From positions 98,672,448 through 98,736,447 of the forward strand of contig NC_084835.1 in the NCBI RefSeq assembly GCF_033115175.1: 64,000 bases of DNA. The letters run 5' to 3'. Of the stretch, positions 34,590 through 45,299 are shown in pieces (within the stretch, counting starts at the first letter, position 1; every line of letters begins with the position of its first letter). The notes beneath the pieces are model-generated. The model had not been told where the DNA came from. It made no database searches and worked only from the letters and a program-made list of their open reading frames with translations. The translations under genes and the position numbers were made by a program. Source of the DNA: Lepus europaeus. Taxonomy: Eukaryota; Chordata; Mammalia; Lagomorpha; Leporidae.

Positions 34590-35065
34590 TAAATGGTGTG
34601 GTGGACAGACCCTGGTGTGAACCCGTGTGCTCTCCACCTCCTGGTCTTTACACCCTTGTGCAGTCCCTGCCCCTTGAGTGCAGGTGGGGCACAGCAAAGG
34701 CGACGGGATGTGAATGATTAGGTGCAGGTGGTTCTGTCACATAAGCTCGGGAACTAGTGTCTTGAGGAGGTTCTTCCCTTGGCCGGCTTTGAAGAAGCAA
34801 GATGCTATACGGTGAACTTCCTTAGAGAGAGGGCCCCTTGGCAAAGAGCCGAGGGGGCTTCAGCCAGCAGCGAGGGACTGAGGCCCTCCGTCCTGCGGCC
34901 TGCAAGGAACTGAATGCTGCCAACAGCGAGGTGGACTTGGAAGCAAATTCTTTTTCCCAGGAGTGCCTTACTTTGCAGAAGGCTAAGCTGAGCCTGGACT
35001 CCCGATCCATAGAAGCTGTGTGGTGCTTAACTTTCCAGACTTGTGGTAATACTGTTACACAGCTA
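34590..35065 (+). repeat. MLT1-type LTR (ERVL-MaLR)
   Basis: Ordered LTR landmarks: GTGGACAGACCCTGG, CTCCTGGTCTTTACACCCTTGTG, GGCTTTGAAGAAGCAAGATGC, CCTTGGCAAAGAGCCGAGG, GCAAGGAACTGAATGCTGCCAAC and the 3' end ACTTGTGGTAATACTGTTACACAGC. It is a non-coding fossil retroviral-type LTR. The 119-codon open frame at 34838-35197 starts inside it and is not a gene. Confidence 0.82.
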
Positions 35066-35579
35066 CAGATTAACTATACAGATGGAAGGTGCTTAGCCAT
35101 AGTAACATTACTCAATTTTAGAAGCTCCTCCAGGTACATTAACTCAGAATCAGATATTGATCTATTAGCCAATCATTTTAATGATCTATTGGCCTGACAG
35201 GTCTTCAGTTTTGTTTGATGGCAAACAATTGGAATCCACCTGACTTGCGAAATAATGTCACACCCACCCGTTAAGGTCATCTACTTTCTCACCGCAGACT
35301 AATTTTTGAATTGGCCCTTTGAACTGTCCCGGAAGATTTTCACATTTTGGGCCACTGCACCGCAGCAGAGGGTGAGAATTTTGACTTCTTTTCTACAAGT
35401 CGGGTGGAGGCAAGTTTCAGGTGAGGCCGTGTCCTCAGCTGCCTCCTAAGGCGGAGCAATTTTTAGAAAACAGTACCTTTGGCAAGTCCGGAAATGAAAC
35501 CCCTTAAAGCCAGCGTTGGAAGGGCCGAGGGGGAAGGAACAGCCCTGGAGAGAGGGCAGCCTGAGGGGTTTCTTGTGGA
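35066..35579. other. SMAD4 upstream region, nothing recognised
   Basis: Unique-looking DNA between the LTR and the CpG island. It becomes richer in G+C from about 35400. Confidence 0.5.
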
Positions 35580-35628
35580 AGAAGTGGCGCAGGCAGCGCC
35601 TGCAGCGAGCGAGCTCGGAACGGGGCCG

Positions 35629-35651
35629 TGTGTGTGTGTGTGTGTGTGTGC
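35629..35651. repeat. (GT)n microsatellite at the island edge
   Basis: CGTGTGTGTGTGTGTG run ending in CGCGTGACC. Confidence 0.85.
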
Positions 35652-35690
35652 GCGTGACCGGTGCTGCTCGCGGTTTCTCCCACTTTCTGG

Positions 35691-35700
35691 GTCACGTGAC
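35691..35700. promoter_or_regulatory. Palindromic E-box GTCACGTGAC
   Basis: A perfect 10-bp palindrome containing CACGTG, the form preferred by USF and MiT/TFE (CLEAR-type) factors. Occupancy is untested. Confidence 0.6.
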
Positions 35701-35839
35701 CTCAGAGACGCCTTGAGTCTGGGAAGGATTTCCTAGTTGGTGAGGAAAAAAAAAGTGTATGTCTTTTCTGGAACTCTTTAAGTTACAAAAGAAAAGCAGC
35801 TCTGTTGTCGACATAACGAAATGTAAAGTCCAAAGCGGG

Positions 35840-35991
35840 GTTCACGGTGAACAGGTGCGCGTGGGGCCGCAGACCGCGGGGACTCCCGGCCAGGCCCTCG
35901 ATCGCGCGCGCCCTGACTGTCCGCTCTGCGAGCGCGGGGTCGGGGCCGCAGGAAGCGAAGGGAGAGGCGGTCACCGCCAGCTTCTGCCAAG
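35840..35991 (+). other. SMAD4: Candidate alternative SMAD4 first exon
   Basis: GC-rich sequence ending GCCAAG with an excellent donor GTAAGC at 35992, inside the CpG island and about 440 bases upstream of the recognised first exon. The start is unknown and the left limit is arbitrary. Its use as an exon is inferred from the donor and location only. Confidence 0.35.
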
Positions 35992-36301
35992 GTAAGCCGC
36001 TGCAACCACCTTCTCCCCAGCGCCAGCGCCTGGCTGGGAAGGTCTCATGGCTGTGCCCACGCAGGTCCTCAAAGCCAAACAACAAAAATCCCACAAAAGC
36101 CTGGCTGCTCGCTGTTCATCAACTTACTGGACCCTTCGCGCCGAGCTCTCCCGCGCTGCCCGGGGGCCTTTCCGAAAGGGACACCAGTTTCTCCGGCGAC
36201 CGCGCGCTGCCGTTCCCCACTGCGGCGGGGCAGCGCCCTGGACCGGCTCCCCGGCCCTGAGCCGGACCCGGAGCCGCCCGCCGCCCGGCGCTGCCCTGCG
36301 G

Positions 36302-36312
36302 GCGCCTGCGCA
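36302..36312. promoter_or_regulatory. NRF1-like site
   Basis: GCGCCTGCGCA; the complement TGCGCAGGCGC fits the NRF1 half-site pair. About 115 bases before the recognised exon 1 start. Confidence 0.45.
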
Positions 36313-36427
36313 GAGCGACCCTCCCGGCACTCCGGGCGGGAGGCGGGGGCAGCGAGGAGAAAGGAAAGCTGCGGGGGGGAAAAAGGGCCAAACCCTGAAA
36401 TTACCCGGATGTGGTCTCCGCGCGCGC

Positions 36428-36786
36428 ATGCTCAGTGTCCTCTCGACAAGTTGGCAGCAACAACACGGCCCTGGTCGTCGTCGCCGCTGCGGTAACGGAG
36501 CGGCTCGGGTGGCGGAGCCCGCGTTCTCGCCCGCCCGCTCCCCACGGGAGGCTCTCCCGTCCTCTCCGCGGCTCCCCGGCCGCCCGCGGGGCGGGAGCGG
36601 GCGAGGGGAGCCGGGCGCCCCGCGAGAGAGGCCCCCCGCCGCGGGGCGGCCCGGCCCGCGCGGCCCTGAGGAGGGGCGGCCTGGCTGGGACGCCTCGCAG
36701 CCGGGGCTCAGCAGCGACCGGCCCGGCGCGCCCGCGGACGAGCCGCGGCGGCAGAGCGGACGCTGCTCGCCACCGCCCGAGCCCAG
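36428..36786 (+). other. SMAD4: SMAD4 exon 1 (5' UTR, non-coding)
   Basis: ATGCTCAGTGTCCTCTCGAC and GGCAGCAACAACACGGCCC match my recollection of the human SMAD4 mRNA leader, which also ends in CACCGCCCGAGCCCAG immediately before the splice. The donor GTAACC starts at 36787 and the leader continues at 58162. The start is set by resemblance to the human mRNA and real initiation is probably dispersed. An ATG at 36428 could open a GC-rich frame that ends at a TGA 9 bases into exon 2, so it is at most an upstream ORF. Confidence 0.85.
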
Positions 36787-37688
36787 GTAACCGCGCCATG
36801 GCCCTCCCCTTCCCCAGGCCGGGCCCGCGCACCCCGCCCCGGGGCGGGCGCCCGGCGGCGAGCGCGCGGGAGGCCGGCGGGGCCGCCGGGGGCGCCGGGC
36901 GGGCGCCGGGCCGCGGAGCCCAGCGTCCCGCGGGCTGCGGGCTCGGTCCTGCGGCGGCGAACTCGGCTGGTAGTTTGTGGGCGAATCAAGTTAAACTCGC
37001 CGAGGGACTCCCGCGGCGGGCGGGCGGGCGGCCGCCCTTTGTTGTTCCCGAGTAGTTCGGCCGCGGCCCCCGGCGCAGCGCGGCGCCCTGGGTCTCAGTG
37101 AAAGTTGTCACGGCCTTGCCTGCGCGGCTGCGCTCAGGCAGATGTTTGATTTCTTTGTCCCGGTCCTGTCATCCCGGCTCGCGTTCCTGGCTCCGATTTG
37201 TTTACTTACTTTGCAGCCTGAGGGGCGGCGGCGGCGGCCGGCGGGGACCCCTCCTCCGCACCTAAGCCGACCTACCCCCGCCCCAGGACGGCGCGCCTCC
37301 TTGCGAAAGCCGCAGCTGACCTTATTGTCGGGGCTCCGGGTCCCGAGCGTGAAGTCGGTGCGGGCTGGAGGGCGGTGGCTCCATCCTATGGCCCCAGCTG
37401 CTGCGGTGATTTCTCGAGCTAGGTTTTCAGAAAGACACGGGGGTGCTTAGTGAGCTTGAAAGATTTCTTTGCGGTTACGGAAGCTTTATAAAAAGCCCAG
37501 TATGAAGATGGGTAGCTGTGTCCGCCCCCGAGCTCCCCCACCCCGAAAACCGTAGAAAACTTGTGTTTGTTTCTGAGACTAAACACAGTTATTTTGAAAT
37601 TAGTTTGTTAATGCCTTAAGCTTTTGTAGCATAATTTAAGGTGGGATTGCCAATGATTTAGTAATAATAAGGGTGCATAACAAGAGAA

Positions 37689-37714
37689 GTGTGTGTGTGT
37701 GTGTGTGTGTGTGG
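37689..37714. repeat. (TG)n microsatellite with G tract
   Basis: TG dinucleotides followed by nine Gs in SMAD4 intron 1. Confidence 0.88.
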
Positions 37715-38077
37715 GGGGGGGTCATTTTAAGTACCCTGAATGGCTGTTTGAGGCATGTAGTCTTAACTAATTTTTAGCAACTTTGGCCTTTGCTAGAATT
37801 AGCATCCTTTTAATCTGAGTAGCAGTTTGGCTGTCCGAGTGTGTAAGAGGTAGATTCAGTACTTCTTGCTGGCTGAAACCATTTAGAGGCTCAATAGGAA
37901 ATACAGAAATGCATAATTTCATACGTTAGACCTGGAGCACTGCATTTTGGATAATTTTATTGTAGTTTCGTAAATTACCTCTGCCATGCCTTACCAAGAC
38001 TTAATATATTTCAATTGAAACAGCAGTAGAAGTTATAAAGTGTAACTTTGTTTTTTTTTTCCTACTGAGGACTTACT

Positions 38078-38121
38078 GTCTCTATGACACAATTAGATGA
38101 TCTATGATACAATTAGATGAC
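38078..38121. repeat. Direct tandem duplication of about 19 bp
   Basis: CTATGACACAATTAGATGAT is followed by CTATGATACAATTAGATGAC. Confidence 0.85.
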
Positions 38122-39124
38122 ATTCCAAATTGTAAATGATGGATATCATTTTAAAATATGATTTCTCATTAATTTTTTTCCATAAGGCTGTCATGATCTT
38201 GTCGTCTTAGTCGTCTTAAATGAGTTTGTTACAGAACAAATGTAATAGAGGCAGGCCAAGCATTTTGATGGTGAAGTCTTACCTTTAGGTGTCAAGGTGG
38301 TGACTAATTATGTAAGTGTAGGTTCTTGAAATTAAAACCAAAAGCCTTTCTTGAGAAAATTGATATAACGTTTTGTAAATCTAATAATAGAAGTGGTTTT
38401 TCTTTGCTTTCCAGGCTTTTGGGTGAATTTGCTTTAAAGAGGTATTGCATCTTAGTTAAAATTTTTTTTTGAAGTGGTGAGTGCCTATTTCTCTGTTTAG
38501 CTAAATAGCATCACTGAAAATCTTGAGCTTAGCAAAAAATACCCTGCAAATGTGTTTCAGACTTAATGAAAATTTGTGCTGAGAAAGTCATTTTGAAATA
38601 TTTTGGAATGATCTTATATGGATTATTGACCTTTTTTGATAACTTTGATACTTAAAACAATTCTTTTTACATGAGGAAGCGGTAAATCTTGCAAATCTTT
38701 TAAAAGCTTCACTTTCCTAAGCTACATTTTAGTTTAGGTATTTCTGTGTGTGCATTTTTTTGCAGCATTCCTGTTCAGATTCCACCCTTCTTCTCCTTCC
38801 CCAGTTAAGGAGCAAGCATTCAAATAGTTATGTGCTGCCCAGTCCCACTCCAGGTCTACACTTGGAAGGTGTTTTTTCTATAGTTCCATGGTTAGACTCT
38901 GCTATTCTATGTGAGCTGTGAATTGCTGAGACTTGTACTGCGGTAGTTAACTCTACAGACTCTGCATTGTTCATTATATTTACAGTTAATCTTGTCTAAA
39001 TTTTTGCCTGTTTGAAAAGAGCATACATTTTTTACTTTAGTTCTATTTTGTTCTTCCTTAACCATACTTTTTTTTTCTCCATTTCACTCAGTGATTTTAG
39101 AGTGAATGGTTCCTTTTTTTTCCC

Positions 39125-39447
39125 CCTACAGATTTATTTATTTGAAAGGCAGATTTACAAAGAAAGGGGGAGAGACAGAGAAAGAAATCTTCCATCCACT
39201 GGTTCATTCCCCAGATGGCTGTCATGATCAGCGTTGGGTCAGGTCCAAGCCAGGAAGGAGCCCATGTGGGTGACAGGGGTTCAAGTACTTTGGCCATCTG
39301 CTGCTGCTTTCCCAAGTGCGATAGCAGGGAGCTGACGAATAGCAGGGATCAGAAGAGGAGCAGCCAGGACTCGAACCAGCACTCCAATATGGGATGCTGG
39401 TGTTACAGGCAGCAGCTTTAACCCTCTGTGCCACTAAGCTGACTTCT
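39125..39447 (-). repeat. C-repeat SINE (type A)
   Basis: ACAGATTTATTTATTTGAAAGGC start, GGTTCATTCCCCAGATGG, ending GTGCCACTAAGCTGAC. Confidence 0.9.
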
Positions 39448-40119
39448 AGTGAATGGTTCTATAAACATCTTATATTAGAGACTTCAGTGCTCACTGTACA
39501 GAGATTTGGATTTCTTTTTTCCCCCTAGAAGATTTGTAGTTTGGCAGAATTGTTTTGTTTGTTTTACTTAAAGCTGTGATGAATAATGATTCTGAGGTGA
39601 CCCTTAATCACATAAAACTAACGTGATTAAAATATTTAATTGATTTCATTGTTTTCTGTACTAAATGAAAGTTAAAGACATTAGACCAGTGTAATAAAGC
39701 ATAACACAATTTGTTAAATTACCAAATTTAAGACTTGTTTCCCAACAATTGATGAAGACTAAATTGTTTTAAAATGAGAAATTCAAACAGTTGAAAACTG
39801 TGTTTAGATATCTTTCATTTGAACTACTTTCAGTATGATACAGACATACAGATATACTTGGTGGTGAGTCAGATTTAGACTTCTTCTCATTCTAAAATGT
39901 CTAATTTTGGTAATGGGAAATTTGGCTAATTCCAGTTTCTCAGGAACAAGATATTATAGGTTGTGTCACCTTGGTAGTTACATGGTGTAGTTGACATCCA
40001 GGAAACTTTGAAACATGTGAGTAAAGACCAGGTAATGCTTATATGGGAATATTTCACAGTTTTGACGGCTTTGTAATTGAGTAGGGTTTATCATGATTGT
40101 TTTTGATTCTCAAGGTTTA

Positions 40120-40265
40120 GGGCAGTGATTTTCAACTTTGGGTGTACTGTGAGATCTCTTAAAGAGCTTTACAAAATGCTTTAGTCTGAATCCCACCCCC
40201 AGAAATTGTGATTCAGTGGGTCTAAAATGTCGCCAATTCAGAGCTCCACAGTGGTTGGGCCTTTA
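40120..40265. repeat. MER5-like hAT fragment
   Basis: GGCAGTGATTTTCAACTTTGG start, AGAAATTGTGATTCAGTGGGTCT middle. Confidence 0.6.
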
Positions 40266-41180
40266 GGGATCTCTGATTTTCTTTCTTTTGAGTGGTTTCC
40301 CTTTTGTCAACTCTGTGTTCTTCAGTGGAGTGTCATGCTCCTCCTCAAGCACAGTGTGGTCATCTCTCATCTCACTCCGTAAGGGATTTTGAAGGTATCC
40401 CCAGATTTGTTTTGTTGTAAGCCTGTTTCTTTACCCCTCCCTCCCTCTCCTGTTCTCTCCTTTCTCCCTCTTATTTTCAGTTTATTTGAATGGTCTGGTA
40501 GCAAGTTTTAGAAAGCTGTATTTTCCATGATGAGAAGCTGGTGTATCACTATTTTAAGTGGGAAGTTGGCCTTTTAAAGTACTCTAAAATGCTTGCTCTT
40601 TTAGAAATGAACAATTTTTAAGTACCTAAATTAGCATCTAAACTCCTAATGGCAGTTGGTCTTAGGGGATTCATCTGCTTGGAAACCATAAAATTTGCTA
40701 GCCACCAATTAATTGGTCACTTCTTGAGAGGCAAGTTGTATTGATTTAGCTTGTGCTGTCTGGGCTTAACTTCATATGAGAAAGTTGTTCAACTAGCCCC
40801 ACTAGTTAGCACTTTATCCTAGCAGCAGACCCAGGGCTCCATTAACATCAGCTAAAGTAGTTTCCAAATGCTGGTCTATAGAGTTGGTTGCTTTTCTGTC
40901 TCTGAAAGAGCAACTTTAAGAAATAAAATGTTTTTTGCCTCCTTGTCCCAGCACACACACACTGATTTAGAATAGTAACAGAGTGGAGGTGGCCTGGGAA
41001 TCTATACAGTATTATCAGAAAAATATATCTGTACAGTCTTACCAAAAAACACTCCTGATTTTAAGGGCTTTGGTTATTTTAATATGCTTATCCTTATTGC
41101 TTTGTTTTCATATAGTACAGACTTTTTAACTTTTTCATCATCTGTACACTGGAGTTAATTTACTTAAAACCTATCAAACT

Positions 41181-41476
41181 GGGGCTGGCACTTTGGAATA
41201 GTGGGTAGTCACTGGCATCCCATATGGGCGCCAATTTGAGTTCCAGGTGTTCCACTTTCGATCCAACTCCCTGCTAATGTGCCTGGGAAAGTAGTGGAGA
41301 TTGCAAAAGTGTTTGGGTCCCTGCACCCACGTGGGAGACCTGAAGGAAACTCTTAGCTCCTGGCTTCGGACTGGCCCAGCTGTGGCCACTGCAGCCATTT
41401 GAGGAGTGAACCAGCAGATGGAAGGTCTCTCTTTGTTTCTTTCTCTCTAACTCTGCCGTTCAAATAAATCTTAAGA
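41181..41476 (+). repeat. C-repeat SINE (type A) with perfect 15-bp duplication
   Basis: GGGGCTGGCACTTTGGAATAG head to CAAATAAATC tail. AAAACCTATCAAACT flanks at 41166-41180 and 41477-41491. Confidence 0.95.
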
Positions 41477-42144
41477 AAAACCTATCAAACTACATCTTAC
41501 ATGTTTCATTGCAAATCTTATTTATGATTAAAAAATAGGAGTTCTGAATATTAGTTTTTATAGTAAGGTACGATTTCTGTATCTTAATATAGATGAATTC
41601 AGATCTTTTTCCAGTCAGCATGTATTCCAGATGTAAAACTGAATTAAGAATATTTAATCAGTGATATTCATTTGTGAATTCCAGGTCATTTGATATCTGT
41701 AGATGACCAGTCATAATATTGAAACATTTAGTGAAAGATTGAAAGTAGTACTAAATGACATAAGCTTAGCCAGGAATCATGGTACATCAGCATACTAGGT
41801 GCATCTAAAATTAATTGAAGGAAGAATTTTATGTGTATAGGTGTTGAAGTGGCTGGGCTGATTGTAAAGAAAAATAACTACCATGTAAATAGTTTTTTTA
41901 AAAAAAATAAGTTGTCTATATCATGGTATTATAATTTGTTTCAGTATTTTTTTTTGGTAGTTTGTGAACCTTATAGACTAGATCCATATTTTGTAAAATT
42001 GATAGTACCTCAGACTCCTCTAAGAGATGGGGCCCTGAGTATTTATTGATACCTGTTTAGTAGAGCTGGACTAGTCCATGAGTGTTTTGATAGCCCCCCT
42101 TGTGAGAATAAGCTAAATGACTTGACAGTCTCTTTGACTTAAAA

Positions 42145-42460
42145 TTTTTTTTAAAGATTTATTTATTAATTTGAGAGGCAGAGTTAGAGACACACAGAGA
42201 GGTCTTCCATTCTCTGGTTCACTCCCCAGATGGCTGCAATGGCTGGAGCTGGGCCCATCTGAATTCAGGAGCCAGGAGCTTCTTCCGGGTCTCCCACACA
42301 GGGGCTGGGGCCCAAGGGCTTGGGCCATCTTCTACTGCTATCCCAGGCCATTAGCAGGGAGCTGCATCAGAAGTGGCACAGCTTGGACTTGAACAAGCAT
42401 CGATATGGGATGCTGGCGCCACAGGCGGATGCCTAACTACTATGCCACAGCGCCGGTCCC
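42145..42460 (-). repeat. C-repeat SINE (type A), first of a pair
   Basis: AAAGATTTATTTATTAATTTGAGAGG start, ending GCCACAGCGCCGGTCCCC. GACTTAAAA lies before it (42136-42144) and after the second copy (42624-42632). Confidence 0.93.
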
Positions 42461-42623
42461 CTGATTTTTTTTTTTAAGGTTTATTTATTTATTTGAAAGG
42501 CACAGTTACAGAACGAAGGAGAGACAGACACACACAGAGAGATACTCCATCTGCTGGTTCACTCCCCAAATGGGATGCTGGTGCTGCAGGCCATGGCCTA
42601 ATCACTGCCACAGCGCCAGCCCC
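42461..42623 (-). repeat. C-repeat SINE (type A), internally deleted
   Basis: Tail and head regions joined around ACTCCCCAAATGGGATGCTGG with the middle missing. It ends CACAGCGCCAGCCCC. Confidence 0.9.
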
Positions 42624-42653
42624 GACTTAAAAGTTTTATGGAATACATTTTCT

Positions 42654-42776
42654 TTCTTTTTTTATTTAGTAAATATAAATTTCCAAAGTACAGTTTATGG
42701 ATTACAATGCCCCCCCCCCCCATAATTTCCCTCTCACTCGCACCCTTCCCATCTTCCCCTCCCTCTCGCATTAATG
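42654..42776 (-). repeat. Rabbit L1 3' end, 5'-truncated
   Basis: TTATTTAGTAAATATAAATTTCC, then GTACAGTTTATGGATTACAATG and a run of 12 Cs. CATTTTCT flanks at 42646-42653 and 42777-42784. Confidence 0.85.
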
Positions 42777-42819
42777 CATTTTCTAACTTAGTTTCCAAAT
42801 CTTTTAAAACAATGGTTCT

Positions 42820-43157
42820 AGGGTGGGCAGTTGGTTAGTGGTTAAGACACCAGTGGTTCATTTCAGATTCCTGGATTTGATAGCTGTCGTTGGCTCCTGA
42901 CTCCAGCTTTGTTTTTAAGAAAGGTTCTGACTCCAGTTCTTGATTTCTGCTTTCTGCAGACCCTGGGAGGCAGCTAATTGGGCACCCTCCATGTGGGAGA
43001 CCTGGATTGAGTTCTCAGCTCTAGGCTTAAGTGAATGCAGGCATATGGGAATGAACCAGCTGACGGGAGTCCTGCTCCCATTTCCACCCCCTCCCCCACC
43101 ACGTGCCTCCTCCCCCAATTTCTCTGTGTGTCTGCCTGTCAAATAAATAAATACAAG
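42820..43157 (+). repeat. C-repeat SINE (type C)
   Basis: GGGTGGGCAGTTGGTTAGTGGTTAAGAC head, AGACCCTGGGAGGCAGC, TCTGCCTGTCAAATAAATAAATAC tail. Confidence 0.87.
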
Positions 43158-43689
43158 TCAAAACAAAAAGTGATCTCCAAAGTATGATCCACAGACTCCT
43201 GGGGATTCCCTGGACCCATTTATTTAAGGGATTCACAAAGTCAAATTAATTTTCAGAATAAAGCTAAGACATTATTTGCCTTTTCACTGTGTTGACATTT
43301 ACACTGTTGGTAAAGGAGGAATAGTGGGTAAACTGGCACAAAGGCATGAATCAAGGCAATTGCACAACTGTGTATAAGTCCTTATCATGTTCTTTACATC
43401 CAAATACACGTTAAACATCTGAAAAAATTAACAGGTTCACTTGAGAGTGCCTTTGCAGAAGCAGTAAACGGTTTCAGTTTTTAAAATCTACCATGGAATG
43501 CATGCAGTCTTTTTTAATATTCAGTGTGATTAAATACGAAGTATGTATAAAGCATTCTGCACATTGAAATACAGTGTTTATTTCTAGGTGAAGCACTTGT
43601 GTGAGCTGCAAGCTAAACTGGCTGCTTTTTAAATGTAGAATACCATTTTTATTTTCACTTAACAGAATGATAAACTTTTTTTTTTTTTT

Positions 43690-43860
43690 TTAAGATTTTT
43701 ATTTATTGGATCTTGCTGGAGAATGGGACTGGGAAGGAGAAAGAGGAGGGGTGAGAATGTGGGTGGGAGGGTGGATATTATAGGGAGAATCACTGTATTC
43801 CTAAAGTTGTACTTATGTAATGCATGAAGTTTGTATTTCTTAAATAAAAGGTTTCTTTGA
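43690..43860 (+). repeat. L1 3' end fragment
   Basis: GGTGGGAGGGTGGATATTATAGGG, AATCACTGTATTCCTAAAGTTGTAC, TTTGTATTTCTTAAATAAAAG: same 3' UTR family as the rabbit L1 pieces, sense orientation. Confidence 0.75.
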
Positions 43861-43867
43861 GGGGAAA

Positions 43868-44151
43868 ATTTTTTTTTTTTAGTTTATTTGAGAGGCAAAG
43901 AGAGGTCTCCCATCTGCTGGTTCACTCCCCAAATGACTGCAACAGCTGGAGCTGGGCTGATCTGAAGCCAGGAGCTTCTGGTCTCCCACATGGGTGCAGG
44001 AACCCAAACACTTGGGCCATCTTCCACTGCTTACCCAAGCTATAAACAGCTGGATCGGAAGAGGAGTGTCCGGGACTGGGACTGGTGCCCATATGGGATG
44101 CCTGCACCGCAGGTGGAAGCTTTAGCCTACTCCACCACAGCACTGGCCCTA
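43868..44151 (-). repeat. C-repeat SINE (type A)
   Basis: T-run, AGTTTATTTGAGAGGC, GGTTCACTCCCCAAATGAC, ending CCACAGCACTGGCCC. Confidence 0.91.
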
Positions 44152-44964
44152 GTTATTTTTTGACCATGAATATAGTGAGTTTTTTTGTCAATGATAAAAT
44201 CTGACCTTTAAGTCAAAATTAGGTTTTTGGAAAGCTCTAATCTGTCATTATGAATGTCAGTTTCCTTATAAAGATTTTTCTGATGATACTGAGGAATGTG
44301 ATTTAAAAAGATATATATTGTATAAGAAAATGTATCAAGGTTTGAAAAATTTATGTAACTCGTTGAACCAATGTTTTCTCAAATGACGAATTCATGATGT
44401 TATAAAATCATGTATAGGTGTGTGATCCATTCAGAGTACAATATAACAAGTCAAGAAATTAATTGCTGTGGGTTCAGATTTTTCACTGCAGTCACCTGTT
44501 GCTTGAAATTAAAGAATTATTCAAATTATTTAAAAATTATAAATAAGAATTGCTGTGTTGAATAAAAGGTGAATATCCACTTTTATCCAAAGGTTAATAA
44601 AATATGCCTTTTTTCCAGTAACATATCTTTTCTGCATATAGTTTAACCAGAACAGCACCATATCACAACAGATTGCAGAAGCAGTATTCACTGCTGTCTC
44701 CTATTAAGTTAGACATTAAAGAAATTTGAAAATATAGAAGACAGTGTCACTCTGATTACCGCCTTTTGGAAAATATTTTCTAAAGATATTAATATGTTAT
44801 ATTAAATGAATTAGAATAAGTTCTAGAATTTTATTAGTTTTGACTTGTAATATGATGAATATTAGTAGATACAACCCACTAAATGAAAACTATTTGGTTT
44901 CCTCAATAATTAAGGGTATAAGTAAAGGAATCCTGAGACTAGAGTCTTAAAAGCTGCTATTTTA

Positions 44965-45299
44965 GGCCGGCGCCGCGGCACACTAGGCTAATCCTCCGCC
45001 TTGCGGCGCCGGCACACCAGGTTCTAGTCCCGGTCGGGGCACCGATCCTTTCCCGGTTGCCCCTCTTCCAGGCCAGCTCTCTGCTGTGGCCAGGGAGTGC
45101 AGTGGAGGATGGCCCAAGTGCTTGGGCCCTGCACCCCATAGGAGACCAGGAGAAGTACCTGGCTCCTGCCATTGGATCAGCGCGGTGCGCCGGTCGCAGT
45201 GCGCCTACCGCGGTGGCCATTGGAGGGTGAACCAACGGCAAAAGGAAGACCTTTCTCTCTGTCTCTCTCACTGTCCACTCTGCCTGTCCAAAAAAAAAA
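44965..45299 (+). repeat. C-repeat SINE (type B) with perfect 16-bp duplication
   Basis: GGCCGGCGCCGCGGCACACTAGG head to CTGCCTGTCC and As. AAAAGCTGCTATTTTA occurs at 44949-44964 and 45300-45315, without mismatch. Confidence 0.96.

Larger units (their letters stand above)
35580..37440 (+). promoter_or_regulatory. SMAD4: CpG island promoter of SMAD4
   Basis: High G+C with abundant, undepleted CpG, in contrast to the CpG-poor flanks. No TATA box is evident. It spans the known first-exon sequence and both candidate donor sites (35992, 36787). GC-box-like GGGGCGG/CCGCCC motifs occur repeatedly, including GGGGCGGCC near 36643 and CCCCGGGGCGGG near 36838. It is expected to drive housekeeping-type, dispersed initiation, as for the human gene. 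Boundaries are by eye. Confidence 0.88.

Noticed and set aside
34838-35197. 119-codon open frame just upstream of SMAD4
   Set aside because: Its first two thirds are MLT1 LTR sequence, which is non-coding; no recognisable domain.
35066-35579. Possible additional gene between ELAC1 and SMAD4
   Set aside because: No conserved protein motif, exon pair or polyadenylation arrangement could be supported in 5031-35579.
36428-36786. Alternative coding start in SMAD4 exon 1 (ATG at 36428)
   Set aside because: After splicing to 58162 the frame meets TGA within nine bases of exon 2, so it cannot extend SMAD4.
36047-36790. 247-codon open frame across the SMAD4 CpG island
   Set aside because: G+C-rich DNA has few stop codons. 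The translation is Pro/Arg/Gly/Ala-rich low complexity, other frames here are also open, and it overlaps the known non-coding exon 1 and its donor.
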